Assembly: GCF_001039355.2 (NCBI RefSeq)
Contig: NW_019775418.1
Location: 218,160-282,159 of the forward strand
DNA length: 64,000 bases
Direction: 5' to 3'
From: Lingula anatina
Taxonomy: Eukaryota; Brachiopoda; Lingulata; Lingulida; Lingulidae
In this document: positions 1 to 12,171 of the stretch, piece after piece
Position numbering within the stretch: position 1 is the stretch's first letter
How the letters are laid out: each line of letters opens with the position of its first letter
Position numbers and translations under genes: made by a program
Notes under the pieces: generated by a model
What the model saw: only the letters and a program-made list of their open reading frames with translations
What the model was told of the DNA's origin: nothing
The model's database searches: none

Positions 1-320
1 AAAGTTATGGTTTTTCTTTACCTATGTCTTAAACAAATAAAACANATGCCATTTTCAGACAAGGCAAAATCCAGTGACTGGGCTGCGTGTTAGATTCAAA
101 TTCCCGGTTGGTCATTAGACTTAAAGCTCATGCATTGCCTTGTGAAATTCCTTATGAAAAAGAAGCCAACTTTTGCTGTTTTAATGACATTTTTGTGTCA
201 AAAAGTGTATGTGGTTAAATTTTTTTGTTTGTTTTTTGTTTTTTGTTTTTTTATCCCAAGTCAGGGGTAAATTTGCAAAAGTTATGGTTTTTCTTTACCT
301 ATGTCTTAAACAAATAAAAC
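1..320. repeat. 43-bp direct repeat flanking a single N (contig-end overlap)
   Basis: Bases 1-43 recur at 278-320, and a lone N lies at 45. The repeat is intronic, upstream of the exon at 464. The arrangement looks like two overlapping contig ends placed side by side rather than a biological repeat, as at the other single-N junctions in this window. Confidence 0.7.
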
Positions 321-463
321 GTGGTGAAGATATTGGGTGCTGGCATTATCAAACTTTTCATACTTGAAATGATTTGCAAATGACCTTATATTTATTTTGA
401 TGATAAAGTGGAGAATTTCATTCTCATTCAGTATTGAAGACATTTTCTTTTTTTTCTTTCCAG

Positions 464-554
464 ATATGGCTTCTTACCAGCTCAGGAGATTGTGAACTCA
501 GTAATACGGCAGCAGCAGGGACAACAGCAGGACAGTGACTTTGAACTGGACTAG
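464..554 (+). CDS. Terminal coding exon of an unrecognised gene (partial)
   Basis: A pyrimidine-rich acceptor (ttttctttccag) ends at 463. The open frame after it reads YGFLPAQEIVNSVIRQQQ, then a Gln-rich stretch and an acidic DSDFELD end, with stop TAG at 552-554. The exon enters one base into a codon. The 30-residue tail has a hydrophobic start, a QQQGQQQ run and an acidic C-terminus. The rest of the gene lies left of the window, so no family can be named. The alternative, a chance open frame behind an acceptor-like site, is less likely given the strong acceptor and the codon-like composition. Confidence 0.5.
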
Positions 555-1577
555 CCTACAAAATTGCTCAGTATTTATGACCAATCCCAGGGTCAAACAC
601 ATAATAAGTAGTATAAAGTCATAATAGTGGATTTCCTTACATGGCAACTGTTCTTTCATAATCTGACCATGTATGTCAGTAACATAATGTTTTTGACTTC
701 AATAATTCAGCTCATTGACAAAGAATTAATATATCATGGCAACTGTTTTTTCATATTCTGATGCTGATATAGATACCATTTGTATCAGCTGCATGATAAT
801 GTTGACTTGTGTAATTTAGCTTAAGCAATTAATGTATCATATTATTTCTTGGTTACTTGTCAATGAGTTTTTGACAGAATATTTATCTGTCTATGAATTT
901 TTGCCCCATCTGCTATTGCTAAAGACTAAATTTATTTTATTAAATAAGGTCACAACTGAGTGTGTGTAGTGTATGGCCACAGTTGTGACCCAAGGGCATG
1001 AGATGAACAGCTGTTTATTATTGCCATATTTTATTTTATTGTACCGTGTTGTCATTGTTATTTAATCCTGTAAAAATTGCTGTTTTTAAGTAAAATGTAA
1101 AAAAAAATCTTTTTGAATGGAAATAATCCAGACCCTCACCTGGTAAGTAAATATGACTGCTGATATAAACAAATTCTTTGTCCTGTCTTAACCTTAAAGT
1201 TAATTTCATTTTAATAGTTTCTTTCCTTTGAAACATCATATAAAAGTAAATTGAGCAATTAACATGTAGACAAGATAATCAAAAATAATTTTTTTGAAAT
1301 TTGATCAAGGAAAATGTCCATATGTTCACTAATTTAAATATGAATTTTTAAAATTTACTTGTATGTTGATATTTTCTCAAAGCTTAAAAACTTATAAATT
1401 CCAATTTTTGTCTTTATTTTACCGAAACTTTTACGCTATATTTATGTTGTATTTAAGTGTTTCATTTTGCTCAAAGTGCAATATTTTATATTATTGTTAG
1501 AAGGTATTCACATGTGAGTTTTAAACTGTGTGAATGGGTATAACAGTGTGTGTGTTGAGGGGGGGGGGGGGGAGGAA

Positions 1578-1592
1578 NNNNNNNNNNNNNNN
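1578..1592. other. Assembly gap (15 N) after a G homopolymer
   Basis: Fifteen Ns follow a run of G beginning about 1559 and are followed by more G-rich sequence. This is a sequencing dropout at a homopolymer. There is no sign of a duplicated flank here, unlike the single-N junctions. Confidence 0.9.
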
Positions 1593-4242
1593 TGGGGAGG
1601 AAGGGGTACAGGATAGGGGAAATCAAATGTTATTACAGGTGCTAAGAAGTTAAAACAATACATATAGATCTCATATGATACCTGGTGTGTAAACTTGTCT
1701 TATATAGCACAACTTTTATAGTTTCTTGAACGGTTGTTTAAATCAGAATGTGGAAATGACTTGAAAAATTGACACTCCACTTTTTCCAATATTTTCATTG
1801 ATTTGCTTTTTTTCATCAATTTTTGGTTTATATTTTTTAAAAAATATGTTTATTTGGCATTAACCCAATTCAACTTATACAAAATATTTTCTGGTATTTA
1901 GAAAAAAAAATTCATTTCATTCAGATGTAGTGTAAAATGCAGTTAATTTTATGCTGTGAAATTTTCTTTATATTCAAAGTTTGGAGCAGTAAAATGAATG
2001 CAAATACCATTTATCATGTAGTATCACGTACATTAAAGATGTTGTCTTCTAGTTATAGTTTGGCTTTAAATAAAATGATGCACCTTTATCTTGTTAAATA
2101 GTCAGGCTGGTTCCAAGGTGCAGTACGAATAGGGGGCTTCATTTATAATTTTAAGCCATTTTTATCAAGTTTTCCTTAAAGAGAAACAAGGCTGCATGAA
2201 TTGTTTTCAATATGTTTTGGAAGATTTGCTGTTAGTCAGATACATCATTATGTTGAGTCATTGAATAAATGTATCAGAATTAAATTTGCTTATTCGCTTG
2301 AATATTTACCCTTTGAGGTTCTTTAATGAGATATAATTTATTTGTTAATATGAGTAAGGGAAAGCGAGGGATCGTAGCAATAAAAAAACATTGAAATAAA
2401 TAGAAGAGAAGTTGAAAAGTTGACAAAGTTCCATTGGAACATATTAAACTGGCCTGATGTATTTTCCTGCCATTGTAAGATTTTAATTAGTGCTCTTGCT
2501 TTGCCTTTTAGATTGATAAGATATGTGCCATCTCACATTTTGATGTATTTAATTTCACTGTTGAAGTTGTTCTTTTTCAAAATTCACATATCTTTTTTTA
2601 GCTATAATTAGAATAATTGAACAGATGTCATAATTTTTTCTTGTTTATCATCAACATAATGTAATTCTACTACCACAGACATTTTGTAGAAAATTCCAAT
2701 TTTTCCATCATGTTTTCTGGCCACATGGCCACAATTACCCTCTCAGATGTGTAAGAGTAGCACCGAAGGTCTTTGGTGTGAAATTTACCCTTTTATAATG
2801 ATTTGGCAACTGTTCTGCACTAGCAATATAAATTCCTTCCGCCACACACAAATGGGCTGAAAGAACCCAGGCATTGTTTACTTATTTTTCCGTTAAGCAC
2901 CCTTAGAAATCAACGGTGCATTTAGCATTGTTTGTTCACGTGACCCTTCACAAACAGTACCCCCTGTTTTTATGCCTCGCCAGTCCCATTGTGCACAGCC
3001 CTAGAAATCCTGCTGTGCATCTCAATACAAAGTTATTGATTTAAGGTAAGTTCTATTGTAGCCAGGTTTTATACTGTGAGGTATCTACCAGTTAAATGTG
3101 TGTGGAGTGGGAACAGGCTATTCTGTATTAACTCGGACATTACGTGAGTTGTTTGGACTTGTATGGTCAACTGGAGTGTCAGAAGGTGCTGGGGTGTTCT
3201 ATAGGGTTTCTCTAGGACAGCTTTTTGGAACTTGGGAGACCATCTGTTAGTTTAAGCCGATGAATCTAATACATTGCCTGTGGCACGCCTTCAAACACCT
3301 TCAACCGTACAAGGACAAACCTGTGTGAACTGTGGATACACTGACTGAAGTCCCCTGTGTAAGTACAATGTATAACATAATGTTTGTTTGATCAAGTAGA
3401 TGTATATCTGATGACAAAGTCACCTGGATTAAGTAATACTAACCTCAGTTTTTAGGGTTAAAGTGCGGCATAAATACATACATCTAAAAGAAAGTCCCAT
3501 TGTTTATTCATTTCTTATTACATGAGGCTGAAATTTTAGCGTAGAGATATTCAGTTATAGAATTATTTATTATTTGATGGGAGTATTTTTTTTAACTTTG
3601 GGGCTCAGACATGGCCATGTTTAAACAGACATGCTTACGTCCCATGGGATAAAAGGTAGTTCAAGGAAGTAAATACTGCATAGAGTCACGCTCCATTTCA
3701 CTTCAGTGTACTCAGCAACTCTTCTTCAGGTTAACACTGTTGCTATGTTATGCTACGTATACACTGGAAATCTCCAGGTGCTATGTATCATTTACACCAC
3801 ATTTGAAAATTACTGGTTCCGCACTGGTATACTGTAACAATACTGGCTTGCATCACATTTTGAAAATGACTGGTTTTGACGTTGGTTTACAGTTACAAAA
3901 CTGGTTCATGCTCTCTAGGAGCAAACATTGTACCTGGACTCATACTCCTTAGCTGTAAACGTATAGATTACCTTACAGGTGCACTTTGGTAAAATACTAA
4001 TTTGTAGTATTCTGTGAAACATACAGCTGATAAATGTCAACTGTTATTTTCATAATTATAGTTTTTGAGCATAGATATCATTGTAGAGATGAGTTGCAGT
4101 TTAAGTTTTCAAAACATGTTTCAAAATGAGTAAACATGGGTCTGAAGAGCTAATGTTTAATAGAACATGCTTAAAATTTGACAAAAAAGTGATCATCAAA
4201 GATGTGCAGCACACTATGTACTTAGGCTGACAACTCTATAAC

Positions 4243-4434
4243 TTATAAAAGGGGGCATCTCGATAGTCTGGAGGTTCATTGGTCCAAAGGTTCATTGGTC
4301 CAAAAAATAGTAACATTTTCATCAGTTTTTTAATCAAAAAGGTCGTTGGTCCGAAGGTTCTTTAGTGAACATTTGGAGCAATGAACCTTTGGACTATTGA
4401 ACCTTCGGCTTATTGCTACGGCCCCCTTATAAAG
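4243..4434. mobile_element. Non-autonomous inverted-repeat transposon (MITE), about 176 bp
   Basis: The element runs from about 4251 (GGGGGC) to 4426 (GCCCCC). The imperfect terminal inverted repeats of about 50 bp are built around GGTTCATTGGTCC and its complement. Flanks TTATAAAA (4243-4250) and TTATAAAG (4427-4434) match at 7 of 8 bases, which fits an 8-bp target-site duplication of hAT type. Internal sequence is non-coding. Relatives lie in the duplicated introns at about 10826-10990 and 13686-13850. Confidence 0.65.
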
Positions 4435-6171
4435 TACCAGTACAGAACTGGCAGCTACTAGGAGAGTGTATTCAATTTATCAAGAACACAGGCAAGATGA
4501 TCTTATTGTAAGAAAAGTTTTGCATAACTGCATGGGAAAATATTTTGATCCAAAAATTTTGGACTACTGCCACTCTTCTCTGTTTCTCTCTCTCACTCTC
4601 TCCATTTTGTCTCCACACATACAATCTCACCAAATGGATGTACTGCTTTAAGAGATAGTAGCCCAGCTACTGAAAGCACATGACACACCTGTCTAGCTAA
4701 TTTACTGCCTGGTCTAGCAGGTACCCTGTCCAGAAAAACAAATGTTGATCTTTGTGATGTAATAATTTCTTCTCGATCAGTGGTCAGACGGCCAGATTAT
4801 TATTGACCCATTTGATGTTGGGGTGTGTAAGCAAACACACTGGATTTTGTGTTAGTGTTTGTAATTTAAACATATCATGCACCATATTGTAGTTTTGGGT
4901 TGCTATTTCAAACATAGCATGCTCTATGTTCAAGTTTGGGGGTTAACTTTTCACTTGATGTTGTGTCTATGCAACAATGGTTGTCATTGTTTCTGTGACA
5001 GAAACAGCAAATGGAATTTTGTATATAGAAGAGTGTTGACCAGTGTAGGAATCTGAAATTCAAGGTGGATCCCTTCATCTCATTTAAATCCTCCGTCTAT
5101 TCTACTCATCAATTATATTCTGCTTAATTGTAATTCAAACTCATCATTTAACATATGTGCCCTTTTGTTTGCTGTTACTGAGGATTGGCTTTTAAGCATC
5201 CCTGTGAAAGCAGTGGCACTTCATATATCTTGCTTTGGATGAAAGTAACTTGATTTTTTAAAAATTAATTCAAGGAAATTGTTGTCAAAATCATGTAAAT
5301 GTGCATATACAGTTTTCTGATATTACTTTTTGTATAATTTCTCTCCTAGATTTCTCTACAGAGATTTACATTTTGGTACAATTGTCATGTTCCTCAGTCA
5401 GTTTGGCACTGAATGAAAATAAGGTGTATAAGCAAGGATGAAAAGGTAACTTTTTTTAGGTATACAGCTTAATCCTAAAAAAAGGAAAAAAAATTTCAAA
5501 GCTCTGTCATGTGTTGCATATATCCCAATGCGGCTATTGCATTTTAAATGACTTTCACAGATGGGTTATTTTTCTCAATACACAGCCACGAGTAAATCAA
5601 TATGTCTTGATCTTGATTAATGAGCTTGTTCATTATTAATAACAGTAACTTTGACATCTACAGTGAAATGCCTGGTAGAGAAATGGTGGAGTCTTAAGAA
5701 TGTTTACTAATCTACACTAAGGGCACATACAGGGTATGGCACAATTATCAGCAAAATTTGTGGTATTTTCTTATTTTTAACAGGAATCATAGGGACATTT
5801 TCAGGTGCCAGTCAAAAAATAATTACAAATAATTATTAGCCGAAACTTATAAATTAAAATATCTACTTGAAGTAGTATGTATTTTAAGAAAATGTTGCAC
5901 AATTTAAGTGAAGTTCTTTTTCATGCCATTGGTTAGATATTATAGTAATGGTTGAGTTTTTTTCATCAGTTTTGTGTCTATAGAATTATATATCTGAAAG
6001 TTTGACAATTTTTGCCTGTTGAAAAGATGGAGTCATTAGGCCTACAGTAATTATATCAATTGAAATTTCATTTAATATTTTTATTAACTAATTTTATTAA
6101 TCTATTTTAATAACCAAAATGTTCAACTGGTTTCATTGGTTTCTGACTTTGTCTGTCCATGATATTTTCAG

Positions 6172-6500
6172 ATTTGGACTATTACCCTGAAAAGACAGCC
6201 AATCATCCAAGCACAGCAATTAAACTTCAAAACTTTCAAGTTTTGAGTAAACCTGGGTGATTGTATGAGCAAATATAGTTGGTTGTTAAACAACTAGAGT
6301 GACATTTATCACACAGAGGAATATATATAAACCAGTGGATTAAGTCTTCATCCACCTTAAGGCCCAGTAAGCGTGAGAAGGAAGAAAGGAGAATTAGAGA
6401 ACACCAAAGTTCGGACGTGGAGCACAATTAAGAGGATTGCAATTAAGTCTATACCTTCTGCCCTGTAATGAGAGGATTATGATTGTATTATTATGGACAG
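6172..6500 (+). other. Possible 5'-untranslated exon of the membrane-protein gene
   Basis: The stretch is bounded by an acceptor-like site (gatattttcag, ending 6171) and a strong donor (GACAG|GTGAGT at 6500/6501). The next exon opens at 8325, three bases before its ATG, so an upstream untranslated exon is required. This segment is a candidate on splice signals alone. It has no conserved coding content, and other donors (near 3047 or 3359) are equally possible. Confidence 0.2.
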
Positions 6501-8327
6501 GTGAGTGCACATATCTGAATTGATTTCTTTAGTCAAGGTATATGTGTTTGTGCTTTGCCAGTTTATCAAGATACCAAGTATAGACTAATAGCTCACCTCA
6601 AAAAATATAGCTGCTTGCTCTAGTATAAATTTTTTTAAGACAATAAGCATAAAAACAAAATCTCACATAACTGAAAGTGACACACTGATGAGCAATTAAA
6701 ATAATAAAAGCAGTCTGACAATGATTTTGAATATACACATTTAATATAGCCTGATTTTAAATTCAAATCATAATCGCACCAGAATTGCAGTGCTAACAGC
6801 AACAAAAAATTCAAATTTAGTAGTTATTATTGGTCATTCAGAGTTAAATATATGTACCATATCCACTTCTGTTTAACATTTTAAATTACAAACTTATGGA
6901 GTCATAGAAAACATAGATAATTCTTTTTCATAATCCATTATCTTGATTGTCCACATGCAGGGTACATATCTGGACATTCACCTTTAGACACACAGTCACT
7001 TTGATCATACCACTGCATGCTTTTGCTGTTAGTTGAATGACAGACTGTGAAAAAATAATGTGGTTTGTTAATTTGAGCACTTCATGTTAAACTTTTCAGT
7101 GTTGTGAACTATTTGGCACATTTTGATCTTCATGTGTTTGTTAAATCTGTCGTAAGTTCTCCCTTCTCTAGATATGCTGTGCAGTGTTGCGGCTTGGATA
7201 GACTGAGCTCTTTTCAAATTCATCAACGTTCAATATTGCAGAATACCAATTGTAATCGATCTTTTTTGTATGTGTGCATTCCTATTCTAGTTTTGGCAAT
7301 GATTCAGAATTGACCAGTTTCATTTCTTTCTGAGTAGTTCATTATTGTTTAAGACAAATATGTTTAGTATCTTACTTCAGTGTAATTTACTTATTGACTA
7401 TATTACAGATCAATAACACAAAGTAGCATATTTATTTACTAACATAACATGGAGTGCTATACATATAGATTAATCAATGAAGGAGTGTATCTGAAAACAA
7501 AACAATAAAGAACAAGAAAGACCAGTGGTAAAACACATAGTGACAAAAGGAGTTTATTTTGCTTAATACTTATCATTGATTATGATTATGTACATAAAAA
7601 GTGACAATATTGCCTTGAAATTAGTATTTGGAATGTTTGCACAAATAAATTTCTGAATTGGCCTTTTCAAAGATTTCTTTTTTATTCTTATTTATCATTT
7701 ATAAGTATCAATTGAGCTTTAAAATTTATACTTTTAACACTAATTATAATATGATTTTTTTTTTACCTGGTGCTTTTTTATTTTATTATATTTATGTATT
7801 TTTTTTGTTAGATCTGAGTTGAAATACATAGCATCTAATCATTTAAGTTCACTAAAAAGTTTTGCTGCGCACAAAGTTCATGTCATTTTTTTCATCACGT
7901 TTCATCACGTCTCAGTATAAATTTTCAAAGCTGATTTATTATAATTAATAATAATATGCAAAATTATCTTTTTAAGGATTAAATTGATATGTATGTGGTG
8001 AAGCTCCAGACAATTTATTTGTCAAAATTAAAGTAATTATTTATAATCCAAACACTGACAAATTTTAGAATGATTAAAAAAAAGAACAAATTTAAATTGA
8101 TATTTCCAGAATCATTTTCAACATTAATATAAATGTGTATCTTCCTTCAAATATCATGATAAAAAGGTAGATTTGCATCAGAGAGAAAAAAATAAATGGT
8201 TAAATGAATTACCAATCTTTCTTATTGGCCAACTTGAAAGATGCAATAATTGCTGTCACTGATGATCACAATTTTATGATAAATGTAAACAACACTTCAT
8301 TTTTATTTTTCTTCTTCTTTCCAGAAG

Positions 8328-10757
8328 ATGCCATTACTCATACTGAAGCTCCTACTCGTAATAAGTGTTCTTGTCAATAAAACCAACAGCATCACCATCA
8401 CCAGACAGCTAGGCCAGGCAGACATATTCACTGTCCCAGATTGTAAGCAGGCAATCTGTGTGGCATACCAAGCCGAGGCATACAGGACATGTGAGTGCCA
8501 GTGTGACAGTGCGACACCCACATATTACGAGTCCCAAGAGATCTGTATCAGTAAACTCACTGGTAAGAATTTTAATGATTTTAGTAATTGATTCATCCTG
8601 AATATTGTCACGAGTCTCACCTGATCATAACCACAGTGCTGAATTCAGCCCCAGTACTTTCCAAAATGGAGAGAAAAATTTAGACACACCCTGAGGCATA
8701 GAAAATACATGCTTTATGCTCTAAGTATTGCAAAATACCCCAAAGTGCGCTGTTTTTTCTTGGTTTAGGGTGGAGATTAGGACAATATTTTTGTATTCTT
8801 CTGCTATTTAGAACACTATTCGTGTAAGGTGACAAAAAGAAACCAAAATTCAAAGTAGACTTTTAAATATCTGTTTGTATCTGTCTGTCGCTGTCCAATG
8901 AATTTAAAACATAACCCATTGTGTAGCACACCCACTCATCTGACATCTTCACCACACCTAACAATTATCCAATGCATAGTCAATACTGAATACTTAAAAT
9001 AAGAATATTGATTCAGTTTTCACACACTTTAAACTGGCTACACCCCAAAGGTCAGACTGATCATATATGAATCACACATATTTCTTTTCTCATAACTTCA
9101 AAAACATATGGCCCTTGATAAAAAGGGCAGCTATTAATTTGGGAGGAGCAAAAAAATCTTATTTTATGACTTATGCTTTGGTGGAGCGCCATTTTAAGAA
9201 ATTCAGAATCCTCCCATGTTTAAAGCCAATTTATAGGCATTTCTATTTTGGTATAGTTAGGTGTATAATACCTGTTTTTTGATACCATTGAATTATTCAA
9301 TTTCAAAGTTTGGTCCATTTTACATGATTTAAATAGCCCATACATTAAATTTAATTTGCCTTGCAGAGTGCCAAGACATATACTTGAAAGACAAAATAGA
9401 TAGGATAGTGCCAGTTGTTTTACCTCTAACAGGGCAGACAGTTGCACCATATGTTCCATTGTACAGAAAAGGTAATACTATATTGTTTTAAATGAGCGAT
9501 AACTTTGGCTCATAACATATATTTTAACTTCAATTAAGTATTGATAGCTAACTGATTTTAAAGATGGTTAATATGCAAGACATGATGTGACAAAATGTAA
9601 AATTGTTGTGTTTCTCTTTCAGATATTGCAAAGATTGCAAAATTTCCACTTATATTGAATATTTCTATAAAATTTTAAGTTTATGACAACATGATATTAA
9701 TTTATCGTCCTTTTGATCAGTGTCAAACAATTTATGTCATAACTATCAAACACCACAAATTCAAGAATACTTTTTAATTGTTAAATTTAATTTAATTGTT
9801 CCAGATGGCTCTTCCCCGAGTCCCTTGGGTCAGTATTCTTGTTCTTTGAAATCTGTGCTTCATTTGACCAATGACGGTTGGATCACGTTTGGCAATCTAG
9901 AGAGCGACATTGGATTTATCAGCTACAAAAACGAAAGAGATGGGAACATCTATTTACAAGTATGTGGCTTCTTTGCCAAGTTTGATTGTGTGTATTGGTC
10001 ACAGATGCTTACATTTGATTACAAGAATCAACTCTTTATTTATTTATTTATTTATTTTTATTTTTTTTTTGGGGGGGGGGGGAAGTCAGTGTATTTCACT
10101 TTACAAGTATCAACTCTTTATTTGGGGGGAGAGGCAAACTCAGTGTATTAAAGGAAATTTTCTACACACTACAAGAAAATGGAAACACTTTCAGAAGCAA
10201 AGTTGAAATAAGTGGCCATGCCCATGTTTGGATGAAAAAGAGAAAAAGAGAGAGCATACTTTAAATGTACTTTTGAATTTCAGTTTGTATCAGCTGCAGA
10301 CAAATTTACCTTTTAGCAGGTGAATAACACTGTCAAAAAAAGATCCACATCATATCTGCCAAGTGGTCCATTATAACTTGGGGACAGTTCACATGAAAAA
10401 TCTATTTTCTAAAGATCTAAAAATCTATTGGCGGTATCTTGTGATCACCGTCTGTGCCCTGAATATCCCCCGCATTGTAATTACCAAAGTGCAAGCGAGT
10501 TACTTCCAAAGCTGTAATTAATTCTCGGCTGCACTCGGAGGAGATTGTCATACCTTGACGCTACTGCCAATAGATTTTTAAAAAATAGATTTTTCTTGTG
10601 AACGGTCCCTTAAGCAACTGCCCATATCCTACATGAAAATTTGAATGCTCACATGAATGCTGAAGAAACACTTTAGGTCACCTCCCATCTCCTGCTGCTC
10701 AGAGCCTAGGGACTTCCAGTTGGGCACAGTTCTAATTTTTTTCAGGTTTTTAGTCTA

Positions 10758-10827
<70 letters not shown>

Positions 10828-11747
10828 GGGGCTGTAGCAATAGTTTGAAGGTTCATTGGTCCGAAGTTTTGATAATCCAAATGAATGCATGAATAAAGTG
10901 TATAGTGTACTGGTAATACAGCGAAGTTCATCAGAGGTGCATGCATACAATTTTTTTACCAATGAACCTTCAGATTATCGACACGTCCTCGATATAATAC
11001 TTGTATATTATTTGGCTGCTATCTTGATTTCTTGTTTTCCAGTGGAAAGGTGATAGTGAGTTAGCAGCTCAGGTGACCGGGAGACTGGTAAAGATAGCTT
11101 GGAAGTGTCCTCAGTTTACACAGGAACAGTGTATTACAGTGAAGATTACAGGAACACAGGGTAAAGATGTGGCAAAATTCAAATATTTTGTTTAAAAAAT
11201 AATCATAAAACAGTCAGTGAATCACATGTAGGATTAATTTTGTGAATATACACAAACAGAGCAAATAATTGCATGGGATCAGATTCATTAACAACATAAC
11301 TGAATAGAAACTGCATGATACAGAAAGTGGTGCTTGAAAAGATTTATTTCTTGTATTTTACCATATGTACATGCTTATATTCAGATACAGAAGCCATGGC
11401 AACTCTGACCAATGAGCAGTTGATTCTCATCATCAGTGGCATCATAGCATTTGTCGTCCTTGCCATAGCTGTGATGGTGTGTGTTTGTGTTATACTGCAC
11501 AGGAACAGGAAAGATAGGCAAAAGCTTATCAATTCCACCCTAAGCAAAGAAATGTTTGTTCTGAGGTCACCTGGGGAGGTAAGTAGGTCAAGGTCATTAT
11601 GAGGTTAACATTTGACCTTGTAATTTGAAGTTAAAGGTCAATGAAAATTTTTCCACATACAGCTGTAAGTGTTTTCAGTGATCATCAGTATCAGCTTTAT
11701 TAATGGGTATCAGACAATATGGCAGTTCCTATGTATTTGACCACATC

Positions 11748-11795
<48 letters not shown>

Positions 11796-12118
11796 GAGTT
11801 GATGAAATTGTTTGTACCTTATATCTTACAGTACCCTACTGGCTCAGTAGGCAGTGCAGCCAATCCTCACACTGGAGATAAAATTCAACTCATAAATGGA
11901 GCAGATACTTTTCCCAGGGTGAAAACCACCCATGAGAAAGTAGGTTGTTTTCTTAGGTGTAATGAATATCAACTGTAAGAAAGCTAACACACAAGTAAAT
12001 TTCAAAGACTAAAACCACCTACTTAAATTTATTTGCAAGATATAGATAATGTATTACTTACAAGTGGAAGTGTAACATGTAGTGCATAATTGTTTTTTTT
12101 TTTTCTTCAAACTTTTTT

Positions 12119-12171
<53 letters not shown>

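Larger units (their letters stand above)
555..8327. other. 3' flank of the first gene and long 5' region of the membrane-protein gene
   Basis: AT-rich non-coding sequence with no convincing coding exon. The open frames here are short and lack coding character. Contents that can be named: a 15-N gap after a G-run (1578-1592), a slightly less AT-rich patch at about 2740-3360 with a CACGTG E-box near 2937 and GTAAGT-like donors near 3047 and 3359, an inverted-repeat transposon (4251-4426), and a possible untranslated exon at 6172-6500. The first coding exon downstream begins just after an acceptor at 8324, so at least one 5'-untranslated exon of that gene must lie in this stretch. Confidence 0.5.

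Noticed and set aside
9910-10206. Open frames running from the ectodomain exon through the T/G homopolymers
   Set aside because: They are read-through of an exon past its GTATGT donor, and the second copy does not preserve them.
10750-10962. Open frame encoding Tyr-Ile repeats
   Set aside because: It is translation of an (AT)n microsatellite.
12121-12166. Long poly-T as the tail of a retroposed gene
   Set aside because: It ends at a contig junction and matches a natural T-tract at about 15110-15155 in the other copy; no processed gene precedes it.
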